64,000 nucleotides of DNA from contig JADMXW010000023.1 in the NCBI GenBank assembly GCA_015548865.1, positions 29,682 through 93,681 of the forward strand, given 5' to 3'. A program made the translations under genes and the position numbers. This stretch comes from Serratia marcescens (GTDB lineage: Bacteria; Pseudomonadota; Gammaproteobacteria; Enterobacterales; Enterobacteriaceae). Under the pieces are notes generated by a model. It saw only the letters and a list, made by a program, of their open reading frames with translations. It made no database searches and was not told the DNA's origin. Of this stretch, positions 54,248 to 63,885 are shown one piece after another. Position 1 is the stretch's first letter. Each line of letters opens with the position of its first letter.

Positions 54248-55213
54248 ATGAAAGCATCTGAAAAGACATCTGCATTGTGGTTATCGTTTTTTTCGCGAGG
54301 TGGTGCCGTGACAGTAACGCAAACTGAGGCTGGACAAACGGGGTTATTACCGCAGCCAGGCCCATGGCAACGCGCCATGCGGCGTATCCTGGGCCACCAC
54401 AGCATGACGCTAGGCGTGGTGATTCTGGGCATTGTTGTGGTGTTAGCGCTGCTGGCTCCCTGGATCAGCCCTCATGATCCTTATGCGCAGGATGTCAGCC
54501 GGCGCTTGATCCCGCCAGTTTGGTATGAGAAGGGCAGTTGGGAGCACATCTTGGGCACCGATAAGCTGGGGCGCGACTACTTAAGCCGTCTGTTGTTTGG
54601 TGCGCGTGTTTCGCTGCTGATTGGTTTGGCATCAGCGGCGCTGGCTGGGGCCATCGGCATCACGTTGGGCGTGGTTGCGGGCTATTTTGGCGGTCGAGTG
54701 GACGCGGTGGTGAGTTATCTGCTGACGGTGCGTCTCTCAATGCCAGTGATTTTGGTGGCCCTGGCGATGGCGTCGTTAGTGGGCGGGTCGGTGAAAGTAG
54801 TGATTCTGCTGCTCGGGTTACTGCTATGGGATCGCTTTCTGATCGTCTCGCGCTCCGTGACGCGCCAACTGCGGGAAGAGGAGTTTGTTGCTGCGGCGAA
54901 AACGCTGGGGGCATCGTCTGTCTTCATCATGGTGCGGGAAATTCTGCCCAATTTACTGGGGCCGCTTACGGTGGTGGCAACGCTCGAGATAGCCCACGCC
55001 ATTCTGTTGGAAGCCACGCTCTCCTTTTTGGGGTTAGGGGTGCAGCCGCCGATGCCCTCTTGGGGATTGATGGTCGCGGAAGGGAAAGCCTATATGTTCT
55101 TTCAGCCTTGGGTGATTTTGATCCCCGGTATTGTGCTGGCGGTGGTTGTGCTGGGCATCAATCTGGTGGGCGATGGCCTGCGCGATATCACCGCCGTAGA
55201 CGGGCGTAACTGA
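54248..55213 (+). CDS. ABC permease, DppC/OppC type
   Basis: 321 residues, six membrane helices after an N-terminal cytoplasmic segment of about 55 residues. It contains LGTDKLGRDYLSRLLFGARVS and the EAA loop FVAAAKTLGASSVFIMVREI, both typical of OppC/DppC. A GTG at 54308 is a possible internal start, but the ATG at 54248 is used. Follows the first permease by 11 bases. Confidence 0.91.
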   Translation: MKASEKTSALWLSFFSRGGAVTVTQTEAGQTGLLPQPGPWQRAMRRILGHHSMTLGVVILGIVVVLALLAPWISPHDPYAQDVSRRLIPPVWYEKGSWEHILGTDKLGRDYLSRLLFGARVSLLIGLASAALAGAIGITLGVVAGYFGGRVDAVVSYLLTVRLSMPVILVALAMASLVGGSVKVVILLLGLLLWDRFLIVSRSVTRQLREEEFVAAAKTLGASSVFIMVREILPNLLGPLTVVATLEIAHAILLEATLSFLGLGVQPPMPSWGLMVAEGKAYMFFQPWVILIPGIVLAVVVLGINLVGDGLRDITAVDGRN

Positions 55214-55223
55214 GGAGGTTGCC

Positions 55224-56213
55224 ATGAGTCAGGATAGCTTGTTGGATGTCAAAGACCTGCGCGTCGATCTTCCCACTGCGCGGGGCACCTTGCACGCCGT
55301 ACGCGGTATCGATTTCTCGGTGCGTAAAGGAGAGATGCTGTGTTTGGTGGGCGAGTCAGGGTGCGGTAAATCCATGACGTCGCTGGCGCTGATGGGGCTG
55401 TTGCCGCGTAAGGCGGTGCGCAGTGCGACGCATTTGCGCTTTAAAGGGCAGGATCTGCAAACGCTGAACAACAAACAGATGGCGACGATCCGAGGCGATC
55501 AGATCGCCATGATCTTTCAAGAGCCGATGACGTCGCTGAATCCCTCCTACACGCTGGGTGAACAGTTGTGCGAGACGCTGCACGCGCACCGTAAGGTGAC
55601 ACCAACCCAGGCAAGAGAGCGAGCGCTCTATTTAATGGAACGGGTTGGTATCCCGCAGGCAGGGGATCGTTTGCGGCAGTACCCGCATCAACTTTCGGGT
55701 GGATTGCGTCAACGTATCATGATCGCCATGGCGCTGATGTGTGAGCCGGAGCTGATCATCGCTGATGAACCGACTACGGCGCTGGATGTGACTATTCAGG
55801 CCCAGATCCTGCGCATGTTGCGTGAATTGCAGCAGGAACTGGGTACGGCGGTCATTTTCATCACCCACGATCTTGGCGTGGTAGCGCGCATCGCCGATCG
55901 CGTGGCGGTAATGTATGCCGGCCAGATTGTTGAGACTGCACCGGTGAAAGAACTGTTTGGGCATCCGCAACATCCCTATACCAAAGGATTGATGTCATGC
56001 ATTCCGGTACGGGGAAAAACCGTTCCGGGCCAGTTGTTGCAAGCGATCCCTGGCGTAGTACCCAGTCTTATTGGTGCGCAGCAAGGTTGTGCGTTTCGCA
56101 ATCGTTGCCCCAGCGCGCAGGCGTGTTGCAGTGAAAATCCGCCTTATGTTGCGGTTACGCCGCAGCAACGCGTGCGTTGTGTACAGGCACAAGCCTGGGA
56201 GGATGTGGCATGA
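55224..56213 (+). CDS. Oligopeptide/dipeptide ABC ATPase, DppD/OppD type
   Basis: 329 residues. Walker [10 protein letters not shown]-loop IFQEPMTSLNP, signature LSGGLRQRI, Walker B LIIADEPTTALD, switch ITHDLG. The C-terminus has the cysteine-rich motif CAFRNRCPSAQAC found in OppD/DppD subunits, in some of which it binds an iron-sulfur cluster. AGGAGG precedes the ATG. It overlaps the next ATPase by four bases. Confidence 0.93.
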   Translation: MSQDSLLDVKDLRVDLPTARGTLHAVRGIDFSVRKGEMLCLVGESGCGKSMTSLALMGLLPRKAVRSATHLRFKGQDLQTLNNKQMATIRGDQIAMIFQEPMTSLNPSYTLGEQLCETLHAHRKVTPTQARERALYLMERVGIPQAGDRLRQYPHQLSGGLRQRIMIAMALMCEPELIIADEPTTALDVTIQAQILRMLRELQQELGTAVIFITHDLGVVARIADRVAVMYAGQIVETAPVKELFGHPQHPYTKGLMSCIPVRGKTVPGQLLQAIPGVVPSLIGAQQGCAFRNRCPSAQACCSENPPYVAVTPQQRVRCVQAQAWEDVA

Positions 56214-57091
56214 GCGAAACGGTAACGGAGTTTGGCGTGGTACAACCCGCACCCTATATTCCCGGTAACGACGATCTGGCGCTGGAGCTCTGTGCCCTGA
56301 GCCGTGAATTTCGCCTTAATCGCGGGCTGTTTGCTCGGCCCGGTATCTTTAACGCAGTCAATAACGTCTCTTTGCGCGTCCGGCGTGGTGAAACCCTGGG
56401 GCTGGTAGGCGAATCCGGCTGCGGCAAAAGCACACTGGCAAAGATGCTGCTGGGGTTATTGCCTCCGACTTCGGGTAACGTCCTGATTGAAGGCCGTGAA
56501 ATCGATTCGACCGATCGTAAAGCGCTGGCAACCCGAATTCAGCCGATCTTTCAGGACCCTTACTCTTCGTTGAACCCACGCCGCACTGTGGCAGATATCG
56601 TCGAAGTTGCGCTGCGCTTGCATAACATTGGCACTCCGGAAACCCGCAAGCAGCGGGTACAGGAGATGTTGGACAGGGTAGGGATGCCAACCCGAACACA
56701 CGGGCAGTATCCAGGCCAACTTTCCGGTGGCCAGCGCCAGCGCGTCGCCATCGCCCGAGCGCTGATCATGCGCCCGGCAATCCTCATTTGCGATGAGCCA
56801 ACCTCGGCGCTGGATGTGTCAGTTCAGGCACAAATCCTCAATTTGCTGATGACGCTCAAGCAGGAGCTGGGTCTGACTTACCTGTTTATCAGCCATAACC
56901 TGGCCGTGGTGGAGCATCTGGTGGATCACGTTGCCGTTATGCGCAAAGGGGTCATTGTTGAGCAGGGTACGCGCGAGCAGATTTTTGAAACACCGCGGCA
57001 TCCTTACACCCAGGCGCTGCTCGCTTCGGTGCTGACGCCGGAGCCGGGGCTAGGTATTCCAGATATTTCACCCAGTTACAGCGGATTATGA
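56210..57091 (+). CDS. Oligopeptide/dipeptide ABC ATPase, DppF/OppF type
   Basis: 293 residues. Walker [11 protein letters not shown]-loop [12 protein letters not shown], signature LSGGQRQRV, Walker [13 protein letters not shown], switch ISHNLAVV. It begins within the stop of the preceding gene (ATGA) and is followed by the M20 dipeptidase after 36 bases. It lacks the long cysteine tail of its partner, as DppF proteins do in part. Confidence 0.92.
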   Translation: MSETVTEFGVVQPAPYIPGNDDLALELCALSREFRLNRGLFARPGIFNAVNNVSLRVRRGETLGLVGESGCGKSTLAKMLLGLLPPTSGNVLIEGREIDSTDRKALATRIQPIFQDPYSSLNPRRTVADIVEVALRLHNIGTPETRKQRVQEMLDRVGMPTRTHGQYPGQLSGGQRQRVAIARALIMRPAILICDEPTSALDVSVQAQILNLLMTLKQELGLTYLFISHNLAVVEHLVDHVAVMRKGVIVEQGTREQIFETPRHPYTQALLASVLTPEPGLGIPDISPSYSGL

Positions 57092-57127
57092 CCAGAACAC
57101 GGCAAAAATGAAGAAGGATGTAGGCAG

Positions 57128-58558
57128 ATGACGCGTGAAGAATTGATGCAAGCGGCGGTGGACTATATGGCGTCTGGTGCGTTTTTGGAAACGCTGGCGC
57201 GGCGGGTAAGCTATCCCACAGAAAGTCTGGTAGCAGAGCGTGCACCACAGATAATGGCATATCTGACGGAAGAGATGGTGCCCTCGTTACAGGCATTAGG
57301 TTTTGAGTGCCGCATTGTTGATAATCCGGTACCGGGAAAATGGCCTTTTCTGCTGGCGCGCCGTATTGAACCCGAAGCGCCGTTTACGCTACTGACTTAT
57401 GGTCATGGCGATGTGGTATTGGGGGATGAAACCCATTGGTTGGAAGGGGTGGATCCCTGGAAAGTCACACCGGATGGCGATCGTTGGTATGGCCGAGGCA
57501 CGGCGGATAATAAAGGCCAGCACACCATCAATCTGGCGGCGCTGATGCTGGTGCTGAAAGCGAGGAAAGGTCGGCTTGGGTACAACCTGAAACTCATTCT
57601 GGAAATGGGGGAAGAAACGGGATCTCCTGGGTTGGATGCTCTGTGCGCACATTACAGCGACTGGTTAGCGGCGGATTTGTTTATCGCTTCTGACGGTCCA
57701 CGCGTAGTGGCCGATCGCCCTACGCTATTTCTCGGATCGCGCGGGGTATTTAACGTTGAACTTCAAGTCAAACTGCGTGAGGGTGCACACCACTCAGGTA
57801 ATTGGGGGGGGCTGTTGGCAAACCCCGGCATTCGTCTGGCCCACGCATTAAGCAGCATTGTGGATGCGCGCGGACGCATTCTGGTGCCAGGATTACGCCC
57901 TGCGATGCTGCCCGAGCAAGTGCGCTACCTGCTACGTGATATTGCTTTGGGGGGCGGCCCCGACGATCCGGCTATTGACCCAGACTGGAACGAGCCTGGC
58001 CTGACGGCAGCAGAGAAGCTTTACAGTTGGAATACCTTTGACATATTGGCCTTTACTACCGGTAATCCCGATAAGCCTGCTCATGCGATTCCTCCGGTGG
58101 CGCGGGCACATTGCCATATGCGCTATGTCCCCGGCAGTGATGTAGATAATTTTCCGCGTTACTTGCGTGAGCATTTGGATGCGCACGGATTTGACGATGT
58201 CACGATCGTCACGCCCGATCACTGCTTTACGGCGACTCGTCTTGATCCGGGCGATCCGTGGGTTGCGTGGGTTGACGCTTCTATTGCACGGACCACGGGA
58301 AAAAAAGCCGCCATCCTTCCTAACTTTGGTGGTGGCCTGCCAAATGCCTGTTTTTCTGAGACCTTAGGGTTACCGACGCTGTGGGTGCCGCACTCTTACC
58401 CAGCCTGTAGCCAGCACGCGCCTAACGAGCATTTGCTGCAATCGGTAGCACAGGAAGCGCTGCAACTGATGGCGGGCATATTGTGGGATCTGGCAGATCA
58501 AGGGGAAGCTGTGTACCGCCAGCGGGAGCAGCAATTAGCCGTCTCTACCGTTGCTTAA
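57128..58558 (+). CDS. M20-family dipeptidase
   Basis: 476 residues, M20A/F-like length. Metal ligands are seen in order: LLTYGHGDVV (His, Asp), YGRGTADNKGQ (bridging Asp), LEMGEETGSPG (catalytic Glu pair), ASDGPR (Asp) and a C-terminal CSQHAPNEH. It should hydrolyse a dipeptide or N-acyl amino acid brought in by the ABC importer encoded just before it. GAAGGATG precedes the ATG. The exact substrate is unknown. Confidence 0.88.
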   Translation: MTREELMQAAVDYMASGAFLETLARRVSYPTESLVAERAPQIMAYLTEEMVPSLQALGFECRIVDNPVPGKWPFLLARRIEPEAPFTLLTYGHGDVVLGDETHWLEGVDPWKVTPDGDRWYGRGTADNKGQHTINLAALMLVLKARKGRLGYNLKLILEMGEETGSPGLDALCAHYSDWLAADLFIASDGPRVVADRPTLFLGSRGVFNVELQVKLREGAHHSGNWGGLLANPGIRLAHALSSIVDARGRILVPGLRPAMLPEQVRYLLRDIALGGGPDDPAIDPDWNEPGLTAAEKLYSWNTFDILAFTTGNPDKPAHAIPPVARAHCHMRYVPGSDVDNFPRYLREHLDAHGFDDVTIVTPDHCFTATRLDPGDPWVAWVDASIARTTGKKAAILPNFGGGLPNACFSETLGLPTLWVPHSYPACSQHAPNEHLLQSVAQEALQLMAGILWDLADQGEAVYRQREQQLAVSTVA

Positions 58559-58588
58559 GGCTGCCGTTAGAATTGTTATATTGCCCAG

Positions 58589-58620
58589 ACCACGCGCGCC
58601 GGTTTTTCGGTGCGCGTGGT
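58589..58620 (+). terminator. Hairpin between the M20 gene and the LysR gene
   Basis: ACCACGCGCGCC and GGTGCGCGTGGT form a 12-bp stem (one G-T) around GGTTTTTC, followed by GCCGTTTT. It may end most importer transcripts and leave lysR less expressed or separately promoted. Confidence 0.65.
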
Positions 58621-58645
58621 GCCGTTTTAAGCGCAGGGGGGAGCC

Positions 58646-59578
58646 ATGCACAATACCGAGATCCGTTACTTTATGGCCGTCGTGGGTACAGGATCGCTGA
58701 GTGCCGCCAGCCAGCAACTGTTTGTAGCGGTTTCTGCCATCAGTCGCCATATCCAACGTTTGGAAAAGCGTTTGGGAATGCCATTGTTTGAACGCAGTGC
58801 GCGCGGCATGGTGCTCAATGATGCTGGGCAAATCCTGGCAAACCATGTCAGACGCAGTATGGCGGATATGAAACTAGCCATTGCCGAACTAGAAGGGCTC
58901 AAGTCTCGGCAGCAAACTCCAATTCGCGTGGTGTGTACCGATGGTCTGGCGTTGAATTTGGTGCCTCTGTTATTGGCTCGTTTTCGTCAGTTGCACCCTG
59001 AAGTGAATTTTCATCTGATAGTTGGTAGCGGTCAGCAGGTGCCGGAGTGGGTGCGGCACGGTGAAGGAGACGTGGCCATTAAATTCAGTCTTGCGGCGGA
59101 GCCGGGGGTTGAAGTCATCGCTTCGTTTCCCGCGCCGGTTACGGCATTTATGCATCGAGAGCATCCGCTGGCGATGCGTGATTTTGCGTTGTCCGATTTG
59201 AATGCTTATCCGTTGGTGTTGCCGGATCAGACAGCCACTATACGGCAGCTGTTCGATCTTTGCTGCCGAATGAACAGCGTGTTTATCGAGCCAGTGTTTA
59301 CCAGCAATCAATTTTCTGCGGTATTCGGCTATGTGCGTAACGATCGAGATGCGATCGGTATCTGTAGCCATTTTTCGGTGATGGGGCACATGCTCAATGA
59401 TGATCTTCAGATCCGCTGCGTTAATGTGGAACCGTTAGGGCAACGCATGCTGCAAATTCAGACAGAGATCGGGCGTCCCAGAACGGCGCTGCTGGCAAGT
59501 TTTTGCCAATTTCTCAAGCAAACACTGACGGAAATGGACAGCGAATTGCGGCAACGCTACGGGATGCCAAAACACTAA
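58646..59578 (+). CDS. LysR-family transcriptional regulator
   Basis: 310 residues. The N-terminal helix-turn-helix is at about 16-37 (TGSLSAASQQLFVAVSAISR) followed by HIQRLEKRLGMPLFERS, and a two-lobe effector domain covers 90-295. It lies downstream of the importer and dipeptidase on the same strand, so it may control them. GGGGGAG precedes the ATG. The ligand is unknown. Confidence 0.9.
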   Translation: MHNTEIRYFMAVVGTGSLSAASQQLFVAVSAISRHIQRLEKRLGMPLFERSARGMVLNDAGQILANHVRRSMADMKLAIAELEGLKSRQQTPIRVVCTDGLALNLVPLLLARFRQLHPEVNFHLIVGSGQQVPEWVRHGEGDVAIKFSLAAEPGVEVIASFPAPVTAFMHREHPLAMRDFALSDLNAYPLVLPDQTATIRQLFDLCCRMNSVFIEPVFTSNQFSAVFGYVRNDRDAIGICSHFSVMGHMLNDDLQIRCVNVEPLGQRMLQIQTEIGRPRTALLASFCQFLKQTLTEMDSELRQRYGMPKH

Positions 59579-59792
59579 AATTTCACATTAATTTTATTTC
59601 GTTTTTTGTCTTATTTTGTTTCTTTAAGTTCCACTTATGTTTTATTTTTGTTTTTTTAGATTAAAAAATTGCTAAATAACGCAATTTAAATTCATTATTA
59701 ATTTGCTAATCTGTTTTTACGGCGTGAGGATATTTCTCTAAGAAATAGCAATCTCCCGTTTCCCTAATGCCATTTTATTCTGGAGCTTGATG
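59579..59792. promoter_or_regulatory. AT-rich promoter region of acdS
   Basis: 214 bases with long A/T tracts and no gene. Regions of this kind suit Lrp-family binding, and an AcdR gene lies on the other side of acdS. TGGAG stands seven bases before the ATG used. Confidence 0.45.
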
Positions 59793-60809
59793 ATGAATCT
59801 GGAGAAATTTCCCCGCTATCCGCTGACCTTTGGTCCCTCTCCCATCACGCCGTTAAAGCGATTGAGCGAACATTTGGGCGGTGATGTTGAACTTTATGCC
59901 AAGCGTGAGGACTGCAACAGCGGCTTGGCGTTTGGCGGTAATAAAACCCGTAAACTGGAATATCTGATCCCTGAAGCGCTGGAGCAAGGATGCGACACGC
60001 TGGTATCGATTGGGGGTATTCAATCGAACCAAACGCGCCAGGTTGCTGCTGTGGCGGCGCACCTCGGCATGAAGTGCGTGCTGGTTCAGGAAAACTGGGT
60101 GAATTATGCGGATGCGGTTTACGATCGTGTAGGCAATATCGAACTCTCGCGCATTATGGGGGCGGATGTACGCCTTGATGCCGCGGGATTTGATATCGGT
60201 ATTCGCCAAAGTTGGCAGCAAGCAATGGAAGAGGCTGCACAAAACGGCGGAAAACCGTTCCCGATCCCGGCTGGTTGCTCTGAGCACCCATTGGGTGGAT
60301 TAGGCTTCGTCGGCTTTGCTGAGGAAGTGCGCCAGCAGGAAAAAGAGCTTGGCTTTACTTTTGATTATATCGTGGTCTGTTCCGTAACCGGCAGCACTCA
60401 AGCTGGGATGGTGGTAGGTTTTGCCGCTGATGGGCGCTCTCGTCGTGTTATCGGGATTGATGCTTCTGCTAAACCAGAACAAACCAAAGCGCAGATCCTG
60501 CGTATTGCACAGAACACGGCGAATCTGGTGGAGCTGGGCCGCGAGATCACAGAAGAAGACGTGGTGTTGGATACCCGCTATGGGGGACCAGAGTACGGTC
60601 TCCCTAATGAAGGCACTCTGGAAGCCATTCGACTGTGTGCCCGTACTGAAGGCGTGTTGACTGACCCTGTTTATGAGGGCAAATCAATGCACGGCATGAT
60701 CGACATGGTACGTCGCGGTGAGTTTCCTAAAGGCTCCAAAGTGCTGTATGCCCATCTGGGCGGAGCCCCGGCGCTGAGCGCTTATAGCTACATTTTCCGT
60801 AACGGCTGA
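59793..60809 (+). CDS. acdS: 1-aminocyclopropane-1-carboxylate (ACC) deaminase
   Basis: 338 residues, the standard length. PLP enzyme that breaks the plant ethylene precursor ACC into 2-oxobutanoate and ammonia. Lys51 (GGNKTRKLE) holds PLP; Ser78, Tyr268, Tyr294, Glu295 (DPVYEGKSM) and Leu322 ([10 protein letters not shown]) are present. Glu295 and Leu322 are the residues that separate true ACC deaminases from D-cysteine desulfhydrases. Start at 59793 is set by TGGAG and by family length; two codons upstream are also ATG or TTG. It closely resembles pseudomonad AcdS as I recall it. Confidence 0.93.
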   Translation: MNLEKFPRYPLTFGPSPITPLKRLSEHLGGDVELYAKREDCNSGLAFGGNKTRKLEYLIPEALEQGCDTLVSIGGIQSNQTRQVAAVAAHLGMKCVLVQENWVNYADAVYDRVGNIELSRIMGADVRLDAAGFDIGIRQSWQQAMEEAAQNGGKPFPIPAGCSEHPLGGLGFVGFAEEVRQQEKELGFTFDYIVVCSVTGSTQAGMVVGFAADGRSRRVIGIDASAKPEQTKAQILRIAQNTANLVELGREITEEDVVLDTRYGGPEYGLPNEGTLEAIRLCARTEGVLTDPVYEGKSMHGMIDMVRRGEFPKGSKVLYAHLGGAPALSAYSYIFRNG

Positions 60810-60825
60810 TCGTTCCGGTGCAACT

Positions 60826-60849
60826 GCTGGCCCGCTCGTTTGGGCCAGC
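60826..60849. terminator. Terminator hairpin between acdS and acdR
   Basis: GCTGGCCC and GGGCCAGC pair around GCTCGTTT between the convergent genes. Confidence 0.65.
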
Positions 60850-60853
60850 GTTA

Positions 60854-61357
60854 TCAAAAAGGCAACTGTGTGGTTGAAAGAACCTGACGTAATCCCATAA
60901 ATGAACGTATCTGCCGCACACCTGGTAGAAACAGCAGTTGCTCCGCATGTAATCGATTGAAACTTTGATTATCTTTGGTGCGGAGCATCATCATGTAGTC
61001 AAACTCTCCCGTCACGACATGGCATTCCATGCATCCACTGATTTTCTGTGCTGCCAGTTCGAAATCAGCAAATGACTGGGGCGTTGAACGATCCAATACC
61101 ACACCGATGATCACCACCATTCCCGCGTTTAGCGCCTCTGGGTTAAGTAATGCCACCGTTCCCTTTATCAATCCCGCCTGTTTCAGGCGTTCTACGCGTC
61201 TTAAGCAGGCGGGGGCACTGAGGTTGACCTTCTCTGCCAGTGCCACGTTGGAGAGTGAGGCATCTTTTTGCAACAGTTGCAGGATGGCGTAATCGAATTT
61301 ATCGAGGTCGGCAGACTTCTCTTCTGCGGCGTCCGGGGAGAACGTTTTTGTTTTCAT
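60854..61357 (-). CDS. acdR: Lrp/AsnC-family regulator, probable AcdR
   Basis: 167 residues. An N-terminal helix-turn-helix (LDKFDYAILQLLQKDASLSN, then LSAPACLRRVERLKQAGLI) and a C-terminal RAM ligand-binding domain (VIIGVVLDRS, then CHVVTGEFDYMMMLRTKD). AAGGTAA precedes the ATG. AcdR activates acdS in response to ACC in pseudomonads, where it is divergent upstream; here it is convergent downstream. A 20-residue polar extension precedes the DNA-binding domain. Confidence 0.85.
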   Translation of the reverse strand: MKTKTFSPDAAEEKSADLDKFDYAILQLLQKDASLSNVALAEKVNLSAPACLRRVERLKQAGLIKGTVALLNPEALNAGMVVIIGVVLDRSTPQSFADFELAAQKISGCMECHVVTGEFDYMMMLRTKDNQSFNRLHAEQLLFLPGVRQIRSFMGLRQVLSTTQLPF

Positions 61358-61769
61358 CGGGTTACCTTATATTCATAACATATAAAAAACACTGTATGGT
61401 GCAAAATTGCGTGTTGTACCTTATATCCTTTAAGTAAAACCATCAATTACCATCAGCGATGCAGAAAATGAACGATAATTCGTTGCATTGAACAATATTA
61501 TTAACATACTGTTTCCCCAAAATAACATAAGAAAAAACGATGAAGGCAGTATCTATGGCTGCATGGATAAGCACAGGATTTGGAAAAAGAACGTGATAGA
61601 AATCTCAACGATGAGCGACCTTGCATGTCAAAGCATGTTCAAGTGTGACAAAAGATGCGTATTTACCTGATGACCGCTTTATAATCCGCCTTTGATGTTT
61701 TTCGGGCGGTCCGGCCCGAGATGAATGGTCTATCCTTGATTTTCAACAACGCATAAAAGGGAACTTCTT
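61358..61769. promoter_or_regulatory. Divergent promoter region of acdR and the nucleoside transporter gene
   Basis: 412 bases. A 60-codon frame at 61488-61670 lacks a Shine-Dalgarno sequence and resembles no family, so I read no gene here. A weak CRP-like stretch (TGTGACAAAAGATGCG near 61648) lies 120 bases before the transporter start. Confidence 0.4.
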
Positions 61770-63047
61770 ATGCAACTCATTATGAGTCTTATTGGCATGG
61801 CTGTATTGGTGCTGGTCGCCGTTTTACTTTCCAGCAACCGCAAGGCCATTCGCCTGCGCACAGTGCTGGGTGCGTTCTTACTCCAGATTGGTATTGGTGC
61901 ATTGGTGCTCTACGTACCCCTTGGTCGCAAGGTACTGGCAGGGATGACCGAAGGCGTTGCCCTAATTATTGGTTACGGCAATGAAGGCGTTTCATTTATT
62001 TTTGGTGGCCTGGCCTCCGATAAGATGTATGAGCTGTTTGGTGGCGGTGGTTTTGTATTTGCGCTGCGGGTGCTCCCTATCATTGTCTTTTTTTCCTCCT
62101 TGATTGCAGTGCTGTATTACATCGGTGTGATGCAATGGGTTATTCGCCTGCTAGGCGGAGCGTTGCAAAAGCTGTTAAAAACGTCGCGTACAGAGTCGCT
62201 CTCAGCAACGGCAAATATCTTTGTCGGGCAGACGGAAGCACCGCTGGTCGTTCGCCCATACATTGCCTCGATGACGCGTTCTGAACTGTTTGCAGTCATG
62301 TGCGGCGGGCTGGCATCCATTGCAGGAGCTGTTATGGCGGGCTATGCGCAGATGGGCGTTCCGCTGGAGTATCTGATTGCCGCCTCCTTTATGGCTGCAC
62401 CAGGTGGCTTGTTGTTTGCCAAACTGATTGTGCCAGAGACGGAAAAAACGCACGATCATGAAACTCTCTCCGGTTTTGTGAGCGCAGATGACAAACCCGC
62501 CAATGTTATTGATGCGGCTGCCAGTGGCGCGGCTTCAGGGCTACAACTGGCGCTCAATGTGGGGGCGATGTTGCTGGCTTTTGTTGCGCTGATTGCATTA
62601 CTCAACGGTATTCTTGGGGGTATTGGTGGATGGTTTGACTACCCACAACTCTCCATGGAGCTGATTCTGGGTTGGTTGTTTGCGCCGGTGGCATTTCTGA
62701 TCGGGATACCATGGCAGGAATCGACAGTGGCAGGTGCCTTTATTGGCCAAAAACTGATTCTCAATGAGTTTGTTGCCTATTTGAACTTTAGTCAGCACCT
62801 CAAAGCGGATGACGCAGTGGCTGCATTGGGGTTGCAGGTTCTTTCGGATCAGTCGAAAGCCATTATTTCGTTTGCCTTGTGCGGCTTTGCCAATCTGTCA
62901 TCGATTGCAATTTTGATTGGCGGGCTCGGTAGCATGGCTCCAAATCGTCGTCAGGATATTGCTCGTTTTGGACTGAAGGCTGTTGCTGCAGGCACGCTTT
63001 CAAATCTGATGAGCGCAACGATTGCAGGTTTCTTTCTGGCACTTTAA
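61770..63047 (+). CDS. NupC-family concentrative nucleoside transporter
   Basis: 425 residues with eight or more membrane helices. CNT-family signatures are visible: [20 protein letters not shown], then [19 protein letters not shown], and the late [20 protein letters not shown]. It imports nucleosides with a proton or sodium ion. Length and the C-terminal half suggest the NupX/PsuT (YeiJ/YeiM) branch rather than NupC itself, but this is not certain. AAAGGGAA precedes the ATG. The phosphopantetheinyl transferase follows after 32 bases. Confidence 0.9.
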   Translation: MQLIMSLIGMAVLVLVAVLLSSNRKAIRLRTVLGAFLLQIGIGALVLYVPLGRKVLAGMTEGVALIIGYGNEGVSFIFGGLASDKMYELFGGGGFVFALRVLPIIVFFSSLIAVLYYIGVMQWVIRLLGGALQKLLKTSRTESLSATANIFVGQTEAPLVVRPYIASMTRSELFAVMCGGLASIAGAVMAGYAQMGVPLEYLIAASFMAAPGGLLFAKLIVPETEKTHDHETLSGFVSADDKPANVIDAAASGAASGLQLALNVGAMLLAFVALIALLNGILGGIGGWFDYPQLSMELILGWLFAPVAFLIGIPWQESTVAGAFIGQKLILNEFVAYLNFSQHLKADDAVAALGLQVLSDQSKAIISFALCGFANLSSIAILIGGLGSMAPNRRQDIARFGLKAVAAGTLSNLMSATIAGFFLAL

Positions 63048-63079
63048 GGCCTAACCGCAGCAGGGGAGAGTGTAAGTTA

Positions 63080-63817
63080 ATGACGATCTCGGCATTTATA
63101 GGCAATATTGAGTGGATGACGCTGCCTTTGCCCAATGGCGAGGATGTGTATCCTGGATTCTGTGCTTATTGCTGTTTTAACCCAGAGGCTTACCACGATA
63201 CGCTTTATCATCGTATTGATGTTCCCTTGTCTGCGGAGTTGGCGCGTTCGGTGCCCAAGCGGCGCGCTGAATTTCTTGCAGGGCGTTATCTGGCGCGCCA
63301 TGTGCTGGAAAAACTCGGTATAAACCAGTTTACCCTGATCAGTGGTCAGGACCGTTCACCTGTGTGGCCTGAAAATCTCTGTGGCTCTTTGAGCCATAAT
63401 AAAGACAGCGTGCTGTGTGCTATTCACCGCCGTAGCGAAGTCTTTAGCGGAGTGGGTGTGGATGTTGAAACGCTGATGAGTGATGACAGGGCTGATTCAC
63501 TCTGGCCTGGTATCATTGGCGATGAGGAATATCAATGGCTACAAAGGGTTGATATGCCGTTTTGCCAGGCGCTGACGTTGAGCTTTTCTGCCAAGGAGAG
63601 CTTGTTTAAAGCCATTTACCCCACGGTAAAGCATTACTTTGATTTTTTGGATGCACAAATTACCGTGCTCAATCAAACCCAGCAGATTTTCGAACTGCAA
63701 TTACAAACTACGCTGACCCCTGAGTTCTCTGCTGGTAGACGTTTTAAAGGTGTATATAGGATGATGGCAGATAAAGTAACAACTTTTCTCTGCCTTGAAT
63801 CACCAGAGATAGCCTGA
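63080..63817 (+). CDS. 4'-phosphopantetheinyl transferase (EntD/PptA-like)
   Basis: 245 residues. It transfers phosphopantetheine from CoA to a serine of carrier proteins. Motifs in order: RRAEFLAGRYLAR (about 55-67), SLSHNKDSVLCAI (CoA-binding His), GVGVDVETL (Mg-binding Asp) and FSAKESLFKAIYP (catalytic Glu/Lys). This is the EntD-type, used for peptide synthetases or polyketide synthases. No synthetase gene is in the window, so its client is encoded elsewhere. GGGGAGAG precedes the ATG. Confidence 0.9.
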   Translation: MTISAFIGNIEWMTLPLPNGEDVYPGFCAYCCFNPEAYHDTLYHRIDVPLSAELARSVPKRRAEFLAGRYLARHVLEKLGINQFTLISGQDRSPVWPENLCGSLSHNKDSVLCAIHRRSEVFSGVGVDVETLMSDDRADSLWPGIIGDEEYQWLQRVDMPFCQALTLSFSAKESLFKAIYPTVKHYFDFLDAQITVLNQTQQIFELQLQTTLTPEFSAGRRFKGVYRMMADKVTTFLCLESPEIA

Positions 63818-63838
63818 CAAGACAGGCAGCCTCTACTG

Positions 63839-63885
63839 TATCCTTCATACTTCATGTTGCAGGAGCATGCATTATTTAGGATATA
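63839..63885. repeat. ERIC element with internal deletion (about 47 bp)
   Basis: The ends TATCCTTCATACTTCATG and ATTATTTAGGATATA match the termini of the two full copies, but the central 80 bases, including the primer-binding core, are missing. Such deleted ERIC forms are known in enterobacteria. Confidence 0.75.

Noticed and set aside
61488..61670. 60-codon frame between acdR and the nucleoside transporter
   Set aside because: No Shine-Dalgarno sequence, odd composition and no family resemblance; the region reads as promoter DNA.
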